36,242 bases of DNA from a virus (IMGVR_UViG_3300020159_001588:1-36242); one strand, 5' to 3'; shown: positions 17,453 through 26,278, counted from the stretch's first letter. Program-made: numbers and translations. Notes: generated from the sequence alone by a model not told the origin.

Positions 17453-18487
17453 TTAAACTTGGCCACCGTCAACGCCAACCCCTAGGGCTGAAAGCGTTGT
17501 GTAAGTTGTCACGCCAGCGACGACACCGACGATGTTCCCGTCAACGCCTGTGCCAGCAATTGCGGCTCCTGCACCAATGTTGGCTCGAGCCTGTGCTTGC
17601 TGGGGTGCTGTGAGCGATTGAGCGGTAAACAACACCACTGACGCGGCGATGTTGGATGAGTCGAAAAAAGGGAGCGATACGGGTTGAGATGCTCGTCGAT
17701 TGGTGTTCTCAACCTTCCACCGGAGTGCTCGGGTCGTCGTGAGATTGCCAGAGTAAGCCCATGCAATCTCTGCTTGCAGCACCACCGACGGAACATCGGT
17801 GACTGTTTCATCTCCGCCAGCGACTAGGACGGTAACACCGTAGCCAGAGGACCGGCAGTGCGGTGCCTGACGTTGTCCAAAAGTCGATGCGGCCACGGTC
17901 ACGATGTCCGCTGAGGAGGAAGCGACGAAGGCCAAGTCCGCATCGAGAGCGGTCGCGATCTTCGTCGCCATTGCTGAGGCGTTTTCCGTCCCCAGAGTGG
18001 TCACCTTGATGAGACGGCCATCGGCAGGTGCTTCCGGTCCGGTGGAGGATGCCGCACCCATCCAAACCCGCACCGGCCCGACCGAGTCAGCTAGGTCAAA
18101 GTAAACTCCGTCAGCGGTCGTTGCAGTCGTTTGAACTGCGACCACCTCAGCAGAGTCGTAAGGGTCGATTCCGAGAAGGCGGTCAATCCCACCTGATGCC
18201 GTGTTGAGCGTTGCTCGGTAGTCGATGACCGAACCTGTCACCGTGCGTGTCCAGCTGGAAAATGAGAGAAGAGGGTTGGCGTCGAAGAGCCCCTTCGGCT
18301 TGACGCTTAACCTGAGGCCCGTTGATGACCCCATGTCAACGGTCGAGGTGCTTGAGATGGTGTTTCGGAACTCGATGGCGGTCGGGATCACGTCGCCATT
18401 TCGGAGCAGCACCTCTTGGTCGTCAGATCGGCGTAAACCGCCAACGTAGACGAGACCGGAATCGAGTGCGACGGTGAGCGTGAGCAT
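17453..18487 (-). CDS. Probable tail tip or fibre structural protein
   Basis: The 344-residue protein is beta-rich and Ser/Thr/Ala-rich. It has no recognised enzymatic motif. A C-terminal TAPQQAQARANIGAG segment is typical of phage fibre proteins just before a trimeric tip or chaperone-like end. Position between distal-tail genes and fibre genes supports a structural role at the tail tip. Confidence 0.6.
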   Translation of the reverse strand: MLTLTVALDSGLVYVGGLRRSDDQEVLLRNGDVIPTAIEFRNTISSTSTVDMGSSTGLRLSVKPKGLFDANPLLSFSSWTRTVTGSVIDYRATLNTASGGIDRLLGIDPYDSAEVVAVQTTATTADGVYFDLADSVGPVRVWMGAASSTGPEAPADGRLIKVTTLGTENASAMATKIATALDADLAFVASSSADIVTVAASTFGQRQAPHCRSSGYGVTVLVAGGDETVTDVPSVVLQAEIAWAYSGNLTTTRALRWKVENTNRRASQPVSLPFFDSSNIAASVVLFTAQSLTAPQQAQARANIGAGAAIAGTGVDGNIVGVVAGVTTYTTLSALGVGVDGGQV

Positions 18488-18505
18488 TCACTCAAGGTGC
18501 CGTCA

Positions 18506-19066
18506 TCAACCGTGAAGCCCGATGATTTGATGCCCAGCTGTTTGCTGCGAGACAGTGAACCCTCCGCCCTCGTCGGCTTGTATAAACGCCAGAATGATTT
18601 TGTAGCTGACCGACTCAGCCACTGGGTCAGCGTACAAGAATGCGCTTTGGTCCTCGATGGTGACGGATGAAGAGACGATTCCGCTCGATGTGGTCGAAGA
18701 GAAGTTTCCTGCGACGTTGAGAACCACCCTTTTGTTGTCGGCAGCAGGTCCGACGTCTTCCTCTGGGTAATCCGTAACCCCCTGTCCGTTGACCGTTCCC
18801 CACCGCACAAAAACCCTATAAGACGGGTTCTCCTGCCCCGGATTGCTTGCTCGAACGGTGACCTTGAAAGGGTAGTTTGTAGTGGCTGATGGTGCAGCGG
18901 TCTGCACCGTGCGCCGATTCTTGAGCGAGACCAGCTGCCCTCGCGGGGTCACGGTCGCCGTGATTTCGGGAGTCGATTGAATGGCCAGCCTCGGCAGGTA
19001 ATCGATGATGGCGTTTATGGTGGCGCCGAGTTGGCCACCCGTTTTTAGGCGAGGAATCACAGGCAT
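18506..19066 (-). CDS. Hypothetical tail protein
   Basis: The 186-residue protein starting MPVIPRLKTGG is beta-rich, contains no known motif and is probably a virion protein by position. The frame is open to 19276 but the ATG at 19066 gives only a 10-base overlap with the upstream gene and is preferred. A short similarity in its start to MPVIFKGE in the gene at 20217-20921 is probably chance. Confidence 0.6.
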   Translation of the reverse strand: MPVIPRLKTGGQLGATINAIIDYLPRLAIQSTPEITATVTPRGQLVSLKNRRTVQTAAPSATTNYPFKVTVRASNPGQENPSYRVFVRWGTVNGQGVTDYPEEDVGPAADNKRVVLNVAGNFSSTTSSGIVSSSVTIEDQSAFLYADPVAESVSYKIILAFIQADEGGGFTVSQQTAGHQIIGLHG

Positions 19067-20220
19067 GACGGTGGTGCTTCTCTTTGGTCGTTGATGTCCA
19101 TGAGACCTCGGCTGCTGGGGATGTAGTTGACCCCTTGCGAGAATGGCAGCATGAACGCGAGCTGCCTTGGGTACTGATTTCTCAGTGGGTTCGATTCGTC
19201 CTTGCCGGGGTAATCGCTCCCCGGTGGATAGCCGTTTTCGTCGCGGTTTCTGAGCCTGAAGCCGTACGGCTCCCACGGTGTTGTGTAAGGTCCACCCTCT
19301 GCCGGATCGCAGATGGGGACGACAGCATTGGGAACCAGTTTGAGTTCAGCGTGCCAGTAAGGGAATGCTTGGTCGTTGATGCCTGTCTTGTCACCAGTGA
19401 TTTCTGTCGATTCGGGAACCGCTCCAAACGACGTGTGATCCTCACGGATGAGGTCCAGCGCGTAACCGCTTGTCGAACCGCTTGTGCCCGTCTGGTGAAG
19501 GTAGCCAACGAGGATGTCGTGTTCGTACTCTTTTACGAATCCGGTCGGAATCCACGGGTTGTCCTCCTGACCTTCTTCGAGCGGGATTTGACGAGTGCCT
19601 GTTGCGACGACGTCATCCGCTGAGATGCGTGTGGACATCTCATTCCACTGAGTTGTCAACTTGACCGAGAAGAACCAACTCTGCGTCAAGAATCCCCCCC
19701 ACGGATCTTGAGAGACGATTGGAATGCCACGTTGAGCGACATTGAGCCCGAACGATGTCTGGTCGCCTTGAAATGATGAGCTTTGGCTCTCGACCAGCAT
19801 CAACGAGTTGAGCACCCCGTATGTCACTGGATCCATGTTTTCGGGGTCGTAATCTTCCGCAGGGTTGCGGGTTGCGTATGCTTTGAGTTTCACGGTCGCC
19901 ACGATGACCTTGTTCCCTCCCGTCAGTTGGAAGCCACGGTACTGACGGTTTCCGACGCTGATGACAGGACCCACAAACCCGTAATGCCATGGGGTGATCC
20001 AGTACCGAGTTGACCCTTCGCTGATGAAGGGTTGATACCGTGGACTCTGAGTTGGTCCCTCGGTGATGGTCTTCGGTGGAGCGATGTTGAGGATGGTCCC
20101 TCTCGGTGTTTCGTTCGAGGTGAAGTCCTTTGTCTTCTGCACTCGCAATCGAACAAGCTCGCGGCAGATAGCCGAGAGTGTGCGTCCGATGGGACCCCGC
20201 GTTGTTACGGTTGGAATCAC
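19057..20220 (-). CDS. Tail-associated protein, GTG start
   Basis: The 387-residue protein begins at GTG 20218-20220, which forms a GTGA overlap with the stop of the upstream gene. Upstream residues in the same open frame look like an out-of-frame reading of that gene and are excluded. The protein is rich in aromatic, Pro and Gly residues (YWITPWHYGFVGP, DPWGGFLTQSWFFSV) and acidic loops, as in baseplate or tip proteins. No known family is recognised. Confidence 0.65.
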   Translation of the reverse strand: MIPTVTTRGPIGRTLSAICRELVRLRVQKTKDFTSNETPRGTILNIAPPKTITEGPTQSPRYQPFISEGSTRYWITPWHYGFVGPVISVGNRQYRGFQLTGGNKVIVATVKLKAYATRNPAEDYDPENMDPVTYGVLNSLMLVESQSSSFQGDQTSFGLNVAQRGIPIVSQDPWGGFLTQSWFFSVKLTTQWNEMSTRISADDVVATGTRQIPLEEGQEDNPWIPTGFVKEYEHDILVGYLHQTGTSGSTSGYALDLIREDHTSFGAVPESTEITGDKTGINDQAFPYWHAELKLVPNAVVPICDPAEGGPYTTPWEPYGFRLRNRDENGYPPGSDYPGKDESNPLRNQYPRQLAFMLPFSQGVNYIPSSRGLMDINDQREAPPSCL

Positions 20221-20921
20221 GAGTAAATCAGCGTTGACCACCCTTCGCCCGAGTACTGCCCGTAGTTCGCCGAGGCATTGCGATAGAGCAGCGTGATTTT
20301 CCAGCGGTCTCCGAATGGTTCTGCGGTCGCTCCAGCGAGAAGCCATGACTGTGTAGTTCCCCAAATGGGAACCGGAGGAAATGAGATTTTCCCGATGTCG
20401 TTGACCGTCTGGGCAAACGCACTCCAGATGTCGAAGTAGGTGACTTTGAGCGTGCAACCATTGCCAGCGATGTAAGACGAGACGCCAACCAGCCCCGGCT
20501 TTTTGAACTCAACGAACCGCTTGGTCGACTCCGTGTCATTCGATGCGACCCAGAGAGCATTGGTTTCGTTCGGTGTCTCTGGGGTTCCCGCTAGGTCTTG
20601 GAATCGCGGGTTGGCCGTGATGGGTTCGGTGCCGCTGTTGGCGTCGATGCTCAACCGCTTTTTAGCTGACGAAGCGTAAGCGTAGATGCTCCTCTGCTCG
20701 AGCGTTGTGGTTTGTGATCCCTCGTCGAACGTCATTGAGCGTGAGAGGATGCTTCGCTGGGAGTCCGACGCCATGTCAGGGAGACCAGTTGGCGCGAGGA
20801 TGTTGGAGATTTTGTTATTTTTGAAGACGTGAACCGACGTCTGAATGACGTTCCCCCACTCGTCAGCTTCAAACGAGTGCGACGTTTTGACGGCCTCTTC
20901 GCCCTTAAAGATCACAGGCAT
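20217..20921 (-). CDS. Distal tail protein, paralogue of the next-upstream gene
   Basis: The 234-residue protein shares a clear block with the gene at 20925-21572: EPITANPRFQDLAG followed by ETPNETNALW and KRFVEFKK, against EPITAHPNFNDWAG, ETPDTENAIW and KRFVQFRD. Both end in WKITLLYR/WKITAQLLG segments. The pair therefore arose by duplication. It lies just after the tape measure, where distal-tail and tip proteins are usually encoded; function is inferred from position. Confidence 0.65.
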   Translation of the reverse strand: MPVIFKGEEAVKTSHSFEADEWGNVIQTSVHVFKNNKISNILAPTGLPDMASDSQRSILSRSMTFDEGSQTTTLEQRSIYAYASSAKKRLSIDANSGTEPITANPRFQDLAGTPETPNETNALWVASNDTESTKRFVEFKKPGLVGVSSYIAGNGCTLKVTYFDIWSAFAQTVNDIGKISFPPVPIWGTTQSWLLAGATAEPFGDRWKITLLYRNASANYGQYSGEGWSTLIYS

Positions 20922-20924
20922 TTT

Positions 20925-21572
20925 TTAGGGGTAGATGTCCGACGACCAGAAAGGTGCGCCGAGAAGTTGAGCGGTGATTTTCCATGATGCTCCGTTCTGC
21001 TCTTGCCCCACCGAAGTGCCTAAGAGCGAAAGGCCACCGAACATGGAGAAGTTGGGAATGGATGGGAGGGTGTAAACCTTCCCCGGAACGGTTGCAGCGT
21101 CCGCATTAGCGGCCAACCACGTCAGGTTGAACGTCCACTGCGGCGCCAGGTAGGTGGTGATGCCAGCCAGCTCGAAGTCGTCGCGAAACTGCACGAACCG
21201 TTTTGCGCCGTCGTAATCCTCCCAGATCGCGTTCTCGGTGTCTGGCGTCTCTGCGTCTCCAGCCCAGTCGTTGAAGTTTGGATGAGCGGTGATTGGTTCG
21301 TTGGAGATGGTGCCCTCGACGGTGACGAAGTTCTTGGAGAAGGCCAGCCCACGATACGTCCCCTCCGAAGTGCCGAGTTTGTCACTGAGCATTTCGACAT
21401 TCTCGCGAGACCCTACAAACGCCAGCTGAAAAGAGCCGAGCGTCTTGGTGAGTGGCCACTCGAACGGTTCGGTGTTGGGTCCGGTGCGCGTGTACCGAGT
21501 GCGGAATGTGACTTCCAGAGCACCCATCTCATCGACCTGCGCCGAAACTGGAAACTCAGTGTTCAGACTCAT
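20925..21572 (-). CDS. Distal tail protein, first of a paralogous pair
   Basis: The 215-residue protein is beta-rich and starts at an ATG that overlaps the tape-measure stop (ATGA). It shares EPITAHPNFNDWAG, ETPDTENAIW and KRFVQFRD with the downstream gene at 20217-20921. The two may form stacked rings or a hetero-complex at the tail tip. No recognised family; a Dit-like role is possible from position. Confidence 0.65.
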   Translation of the reverse strand: MSLNTEFPVSAQVDEMGALEVTFRTRYTRTGPNTEPFEWPLTKTLGSFQLAFVGSRENVEMLSDKLGTSEGTYRGLAFSKNFVTVEGTISNEPITAHPNFNDWAGDAETPDTENAIWEDYDGAKRFVQFRDDFELAGITTYLAPQWTFNLTWLAANADAATVPGKVYTLPSIPNFSMFGGLSLLGTSVGQEQNGASWKITAQLLGAPFWSSDIYP

Positions 21573-23782
21573 ACGACGGCCACGTTGAGAGAGCCCTGCT
21601 TGGCGATTGCTGCCACCACTGCATCAAGTTTGGATGCCAGCGTGCTCTGGTTCTCTTGCAGCACACGCACGGCGGGATCCTTGGCCTCCATCATGCCACC
21701 GCCCGGAAGCGGGAAAGCAGGTGCCACGTCGAAGTCCATTCTCGGCGTTCGGAGTTGCTGAGCCCGCATCTGGAAAAACTCGGCAGCGGGAGGTCCTTGC
21801 ACCGGAACCTTGGCAATCTCCTCGCGTTTCTTTGCGGCGAGAAAAGCGGCTGATGCGGCGAATCCTCCTCCTAAGTCTCCACCCCCACGCAACCCCGGCT
21901 CCCTGCCTTCCATGCCGATCACAGGCCCCCGTGGGGCGAGGTTCATCGTGCGTCTTCCGCCACCGATTTTTTCCAGCGATGTAAAGAAGTCTCCTGTCGC
22001 AGTGGTCGCCTTGCTTTTCTTCTCCTCGGCCTGAGCGGTCTTTGCAGTCAACTCAGTTTGATTTTTGAGACTGCTCGACTGCTCGCGGATTGCGGTTGCG
22101 TTTTTGAGCGCTGCCTCAGTCAGCTTTGCCAACTCAGTCTTGAGCTTTTCGTTCTGCATTTGGAGACGCTCGGTGGCGGAGGTTTGGCGAGCAAACCCCC
22201 GCTCGAAAGCGGCGATGAGTCCCTGTCCCGGTGTTCCCTCAGCGTAAGCGTCCGAGTTGCTCGGCGGTATGATAGCACCGTTGGAAAGCGACTCTTTCGC
22301 GTTGTACGTGATCCGTTTTCCGTTTGCGAATGTCTCACGCACTTCCCCCGGGGTGAGCGGTGTCGGGTAACCAGCGGCCTTTGCAGCGATGATTTCCTGC
22401 GCCTGTGCCGAGGTCATGCCAGAGGCTTGTGGGGCCCCGTAGAACTGCGAGGTCTGGAACGTCGATTGGTTGGCACCCATGCCTTGCAGCGTGCGCTGAC
22501 CAAGTCCGGACGTGTTGCCCGAGGAGAAGACTGCACTCATCAACTCACCAAGAGCAGCAGGGATTCGCTTGATCCCCGCAAGAACGTAGTCGAGCCATGC
22601 CTTTGCTGCGTCGAGGAGAGCACTCCCGAGGGTTCCGGCCACTGCACCAGCAGCAGTTCCGAGAGCATCGGTGATTGCAACGATGAGAGAGCCAGAGAGG
22701 CCGGTGAAAGCGTTCCCATCGGCAAAGATGTTGGTCACTCCTTGAAGCGCACGGATTGCGGTCTCCGTGACCTCGAGGAAAGCCAGTTTGCCAGCAGTTG
22801 CGAGCACGTCCCAGAGAGTCCCGTTCTTGATGGCCCCCTCGATGATCTGGAATGCGTTCACGGCAGTGTCCACGGCCCGTCCGAATCCTGCGGTGAACTG
22901 ATCCGAAAAGAGCAGAGCCTTTTGGGTTGCAGCAGTGAAGATGTTGCCGAGAGCAGTTCCAATCGGTGCGAACCGACCCGTGAGATTTTGCGCGAACTCG
23001 ATGAGCGGTTTGAGCCCTTCTGATGCGGCGAGGCCGAGGTTCCGCTTCACCTCCTCGACGTTATCAGCAAGCGTCGAGAGGAGGCCATTGAGCGTCTTTC
23101 CCTGCGTGGTTGCTGCTCCTGAGAAAAGGCCCGTGGTCGTCATCGCTTGGAGTGCGTTGACCATGTCCTGCGCCGAGATCTTGCCTTCGGTGAGTGCCTT
23201 CTGAAGTCCCGCGTCGCTGAGGTTGAGAGCCTTTTTCAACTCTTCCCCGATGGGGATTCCACGTTCGAGGAACTGTAGGAAAGTCTCGGTCTGCATCTTC
23301 CCGACCGAGAGCGTCTTGACGTAGGGCTGAAGAATCTCAGCCATCGGTTTCTTCGTGGCGGCAGCGATGTCCCCGATGATCCGAATCGACTCTTTCAACT
23401 GCTCAGCAGGTACACCAGCGGCGGCGAGACCGGCCCCTGCGTTGGCCACCTCTCCCAGCTGGAATGATGTGGTTGCAGCGTACTTTGCCAGTTCCGCGAC
23501 GGCCCCCTGCGCGGTTTCAGCAGACTTGTAAAACGTGGCGAACTGAGCAACGACGGCTTCAAACTCTCCAGCGGATGAGATGCTCTCTTTGAAGGTCTCA
23601 CCGAGTGAGCGAAACGCACTTCCAACAGCCCCGATTCCGGCTTGCAAGCCAGCAAAGAGAGCCTGTCCACCGGCGACACCGGCGACCGTTTTTGCGAAGG
23701 ATTGCATCTGGCCGACAGCTTGCGTCAGCCCCTGCCGGAAGTTTGTGGTGTCGGCCCCGATGCGAATGGTTGCGGTGCTCAT
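21569..23782 (-). CDS. Tail tape measure protein
   Basis: The 737-residue protein sets tail length and is carried in the tail tube. It starts with an IRIGADTTNFRQGLTQAVGQ segment and helical Ala/Gly-rich parts, includes a tape-measure N-domain (GEFEAVVAQFATFYKSAETAQG to LSDAGLQKALTEGKISAQDMV, about 70-215), and has hydrophobic Ala/Gly stretches near the middle, with a coiled-coil-like stretch at about 545-590. At about 0.15 nm per residue it predicts a tail near 110 nm. Its ATG overlaps the upstream stop and its stop overlaps the next ATG. Confidence 0.9.
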   Translation of the reverse strand: MSTATIRIGADTTNFRQGLTQAVGQMQSFAKTVAGVAGGQALFAGLQAGIGAVGSAFRSLGETFKESISSAGEFEAVVAQFATFYKSAETAQGAVAELAKYAATTSFQLGEVANAGAGLAAAGVPAEQLKESIRIIGDIAAATKKPMAEILQPYVKTLSVGKMQTETFLQFLERGIPIGEELKKALNLSDAGLQKALTEGKISAQDMVNALQAMTTTGLFSGAATTQGKTLNGLLSTLADNVEEVKRNLGLAASEGLKPLIEFAQNLTGRFAPIGTALGNIFTAATQKALLFSDQFTAGFGRAVDTAVNAFQIIEGAIKNGTLWDVLATAGKLAFLEVTETAIRALQGVTNIFADGNAFTGLSGSLIVAITDALGTAAGAVAGTLGSALLDAAKAWLDYVLAGIKRIPAALGELMSAVFSSGNTSGLGQRTLQGMGANQSTFQTSQFYGAPQASGMTSAQAQEIIAAKAAGYPTPLTPGEVRETFANGKRITYNAKESLSNGAIIPPSNSDAYAEGTPGQGLIAAFERGFARQTSATERLQMQNEKLKTELAKLTEAALKNATAIREQSSSLKNQTELTAKTAQAEEKKSKATTATGDFFTSLEKIGGGRRTMNLAPRGPVIGMEGREPGLRGGGDLGGGFAASAAFLAAKKREEIAKVPVQGPPAAEFFQMRAQQLRTPRMDFDVAPAFPLPGGGMMEAKDPAVRVLQENQSTLASKLDAVVAAIAKQGSLNVAVV

Positions 23783-24426
23783 AAAGTGATACCCAGTTTG
23801 CGGTTGAGGTACGCGGCCATGTCAGCTGCCACGGTTCCGAGAGCCTTCTGCACGTAGCCAACCCGAGCGGTGAACGGCTCGATGCCGGGTCTCTTGTTTT
23901 GAATCTCGAGGTACGTTTCGAGGAGACCATCGAACTTTTTCACGACGGCAGCAGGGTGGCGGCGGTCGATGCTGTCGAAGTTGGTGCCTGCGATTCTCCA
24001 TCCCCACGCCCCTGCTCGGCCAGCTGCATTCTGCCGTTGCTTGATTTCCATCTCCCATCGGTCTTGCTGCACGCTTCGCTGAAGTTGTGCGGTTGCCTTG
24101 AGCACCTTGAAGACTGCACGCTCCCCTCGTTTCCCTTTTCGCCCCACGCTCGCTTGCGCTTTCTGAAGTTCCGCCATGAGCTTTGAGCGACGTGCGCTGA
24201 CCCGCTGAAGCACTCGTTTGGAGATTCGCACCCGTCCGTCCTGCTTCTGCTTTTCAACGGCTTGGAGCGTCTCCGGTCTTGTGTCTTGGTGGAACTTCCC
24301 AGCTTTTAGGACAACGTCTCGAAACTTTCTCCCGATGATGCTCTTGACCTCCTTTTTCGAGTTCTGGACGTAGACGCCTAGCACTCGATTGAAGTTCGTC
24401 AGGTCCATTGAGAGTGTCAGTTTCAT
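23779..24426 (-). CDS. Hypothetical basic tail protein
   Basis: The 215-residue protein is very rich in Lys, Arg and Gln (KRVLQRVSARRSKLMAELQK, KRGERAVFKVLKATAQLQR) with long predicted helices. It lies between the chaperone pair and the tape measure with ATGA overlaps at both ends, so it is tail-related. The N-terminus (MKLTLSMDLTNFNRVLGVYV) is weakly like the openings of minor tail or neck proteins. No confident function. Confidence 0.6.
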   Translation of the reverse strand: MKLTLSMDLTNFNRVLGVYVQNSKKEVKSIIGRKFRDVVLKAGKFHQDTRPETLQAVEKQKQDGRVRISKRVLQRVSARRSKLMAELQKAQASVGRKGKRGERAVFKVLKATAQLQRSVQQDRWEMEIKQRQNAAGRAGAWGWRIAGTNFDSIDRRHPAAVVKKFDGLLETYLEIQNKRPGIEPFTARVGYVQKALGTVAADMAAYLNRKLGITL

Positions 24427-24590
24427 GCCTCACAAAGGTGCGAGTCATCGACCACCGCACGCACTCGGTGTCCCTGCGCTTCGAGCGAGGCAGCAAAGAG
24501 TGCGTTTGCATCGTGCATTGAAAGGGCGAGGATTTCGCTCGGTCTCCACCCGTACGCGGAAGCGAAGTGGTGAATGTAGCGAGCAATCAT
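24423..24590 (-). CDS. Tail chaperone T-like region, probably made by -1 frameshift
   Basis: This 55-residue frame (MIARYIHHFASAYGWRPSEI...) resembles the T part of G-T tail assembly chaperones, in which a short helical segment with a GW..sEIL pattern follows the G protein. It is in the -1 frame relative to the gene at 24602-24985. After the GGGAAAC site the -1 reading is CTG AGT CGG GCG GGG and then this ATG, so a frameshifted product would be 187 residues long (24423-24985). Separate initiation at ATG 24590 is also possible. The stop overlaps the next ATG. Confidence 0.7.
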   Translation of the reverse strand: MIARYIHHFASAYGWRPSEILALSMHDANALFAASLEAQGHRVRAVVDDSHLCEA

Positions 24591-24601
24591 CCCCGCCCGA
24601 C

Positions 24602-24985
24602 TCAGTTTCCCACTGCGACCTCAGCACCCTCGACGACGACCTGCGACCCCGTCGCTTGCTCGATCATCTCGCGTATTTGGCGTGCGATGTCGGCCAAGTC
24701 CGCGAGCGGGATTGATGGAAGATTGAGAGACTCTTTCAGCATTCGCGCCTTGTCTCCAGCGAGGTAAGCGGCGGTTGCCTCGGCCACCTTTTCCTGCGGT
24801 GCGCTGTGGAGATAGATGAACCCTAGAACGTCCGCCATGCGGGTGCTCGGTGCGGTCAGAAGTTCGTTCCCGGTCAACTCCATGAGCGCATAGGTCTGAA
24901 GCGTGAGCGGTCGGCATGGAATGCCAGCGATGGTTGAGGACGGGCCAGATGCGCCGATGATGAGGTGTTGGATGTCGTTGAGCAT
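24602..24985 (-). CDS. Tail assembly chaperone (G-like)
   Basis: The 127-residue helical protein occupies the usual place of the lambda gpG-type chaperone, between tube and tape-measure genes. It contains helices such as QEKVAEATAAYLAGDKARML and LADLADIARQIREMIEQ. The last codons are GTG GGA AAC TGA, where the heptamer G GGA AAC is a canonical slippery sequence ending right at the stop. Most ribosomes should end here and a minority shift to add the T-like region. Such chaperones coat the tape measure and recruit tube protein. Confidence 0.75.
   Translation of the reverse strand: MLNDIQHLIIGASGPSSTIAGIPCRPLTLQTYALMELTGNELLTAPSTRMADVLGFIYLHSAPQEKVAEATAAYLAGDKARMLKESLNLPSIPLADLADIARQIREMIEQATGSQVVVEGAEVAVGN
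24605..24611 (-). promoter_or_regulatory. GGGAAAC -1 slippery site
   Basis: The coding strand reads GGGAAAC (24611 down to 24605) in the phase X XXY YYZ, and the zero-frame stop TGA follows directly at 24604-24602. Shifting back one base at AAC leads into the open frame at 24423-24590. The sequence differs by only the last base from the GGGAAAG of lambda G-T. A clear downstream stem is not obvious; the adjacent stop codon could itself cause pausing. Confidence 0.75.
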
Positions 24986-24993
24986 GGTTATGG

Positions 24994-25512
24994 TTAGGCA
25001 AAGTGTTTGAAGGTTTTGAGAGCGTCCTGAAGCGTTTCGGTCGGTGCGTAAAGCACTCCACGACGTAGCTTTTGACGGGTCAGTTCGTGGGTGGCGCTGA
25101 CGAATGAAGCCAGCGTGGTTGCGTTTTCGCAGATGGCCACGCCGATGTAAGACTGCTCTGGGTTTGCTGCCTTTCGAACGCGGTTGATTTCGTCACGGAC
25201 CTCAAGACAGGCATGGATGATTTGGAGTTCCGCGAGGATTCGGAAGTCGAGTCCATCGGGAGTTTTCCCGCGAGTCAGCGCAAAGTAAGCAGATGCGATG
25301 ACGTCCGCTTTGATGGCGATCTGAGGTTCTCCGCCAAAGCCTTTCCACGTTCCAGCGATTGCGAAGTGAAAGGTGGTGCGAACTTCTGTTTCTCCGTTTG
25401 GGAGTGCTCGTCGTTCGACGGTGACGGGGTTCTCTGAGTGCGGAGGAATCCCGATGGTGGCTAGTGCGACAGCAAGTCGTTGGTTCCCGGTCGTATAGAA
25501 TGAGGTGATCAT
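24994..25512 (-). CDS. Hypothetical tail-region protein
   Basis: The 172-residue mixed alpha/beta protein starting MITSFYTTGNQRLAVAL is not recognised. Its place between tube-like and chaperone genes suggests a minor tail or assembly role. The ribosome site is weak. The 78-base gap upstream (25513-25590) holds no gene, only a short GC-rich stem. Confidence 0.55.
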   Translation of the reverse strand: MITSFYTTGNQRLAVALATIGIPPHSENPVTVERRALPNGETEVRTTFHFAIAGTWKGFGGEPQIAIKADVIASAYFALTRGKTPDGLDFRILAELQIIHACLEVRDEINRVRKAANPEQSYIGVAICENATTLASFVSATHELTRQKLRRGVLYAPTETLQDALKTFKHFA

Positions 25513-25590
25513 GGCAAGGTGAAGGCCGGTTTTGATTTAGGAGACGCGGTTTTAGCCCACCGCTTCCGGAAACTCCTCGGGGCTGATGGG

Positions 25591-25932
25591 TTAGGTGATG
25601 CTGGCGTAAGAGACTGCTGTGACGTTCGACTTCGTCAGATCCTCCGAAGATTCGACGACCTCGGACGAGGTGACGAACACGCTTCCCGTCACAAACGCTG
25701 AGATGAGACTCGGTAGGGTTGCCGTGTCGCCAACGTTTGGAGAAGTCGCTTCGTACGTCTCGAAGTTCACCTCGTCCTTGATAGCGAAGTAAACGACGGC
25801 ACCGAAGCCACCGTTGCCGTCAGGGATTTCCTTTTTCGATGAGGTTTTGTTGACGGTTGCGGAGGTCAACAGCGTAGCCGATGAACCCCCCGTTCCGAAT
25901 GTCACTGCCTCACCTTTAATGATTTCAGCCAT
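25591..25932 (-). CDS. Tail tube-like protein, copy 2
   Basis: The 113-residue beta-rich protein resembles the gene just upstream: SSKKEIPDGNGG-GAVVYFAIKDEVNFETYEA corresponds to SATKEIIGPAGDVQSLAMYNLKTEITIDGYIS. The size, Thr/Ser/Val-rich composition and place before the chaperones fit a major tail (tube) protein. One of the two copies may be the major tube subunit and the other a minor or terminal ring. Confidence 0.6.
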   Translation of the reverse strand: MAEIIKGEAVTFGTGGSSATLLTSATVNKTSSKKEIPDGNGGFGAVVYFAIKDEVNFETYEATSPNVGDTATLPSLISAFVTGSVFVTSSEVVESSEDLTKSNVTAVSYASIT

Positions 25933-25951
25933 GGTCTTAAGTGGTTGGTGA

Positions 25952-26278
25952 TTAGGTCAATCCAGCGTACAGCGTCTTGGAGACCGTGAGCTTGGCCACG
26001 TCTTCAGCCGAGAAAGCCCGGTTGATTGAGTCGATGAACGTGTTGGTTCCGGCCTGACTTCCGATTGTTCCGCTGAACGTTCCAGAGATGTAGCCGTCGA
26101 TCGTGATTTCCGTCTTCAGGTTGTACATCGCGAGACTTTGAACGTCCCCAGCCGGTCCGATGATTTCTTTAGTGGCGGACGATTTTTTGGCGTTGTACTG
26201 CGTCACCAGCATCCCCGCTTGGGTCTGCACGGTTCCTAGTGTGCCATAGTCCTGTCCGTTGTCGTGGATGGTTGCCAT
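25952..26278 (-). CDS. Tail tube-like protein, copy 1
   Basis: The 108-residue protein (MATIHDNGQDYGTLGTVQTQ) shares its layout and a KEI...T...I..Y segment with the following gene at 25591-25932. Small beta-sheet proteins of about 110 residues at this place in the tail operon are typically tube or tube-cap subunits. No clear ribosome site is present before ATG 26278. Confidence 0.55.
   Translation of the reverse strand: MATIHDNGQDYGTLGTVQTQAGMLVTQYNAKKSSATKEIIGPAGDVQSLAMYNLKTEITIDGYISGTFSGTIGSQAGTNTFIDSINRAFSAEDVAKLTVSKTLYAGLT

Noticed and set aside
17475-17485. Copy of the AACCCCTAGG hairpin arm
   Set aside because: No matching second arm nearby, so probably chance.
22058-23023. Plus-strand frame of 321 codons
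   Set aside because: Lies wholly opposite the tape measure gene, with Cys/Arg/Ser-rich shadow composition.
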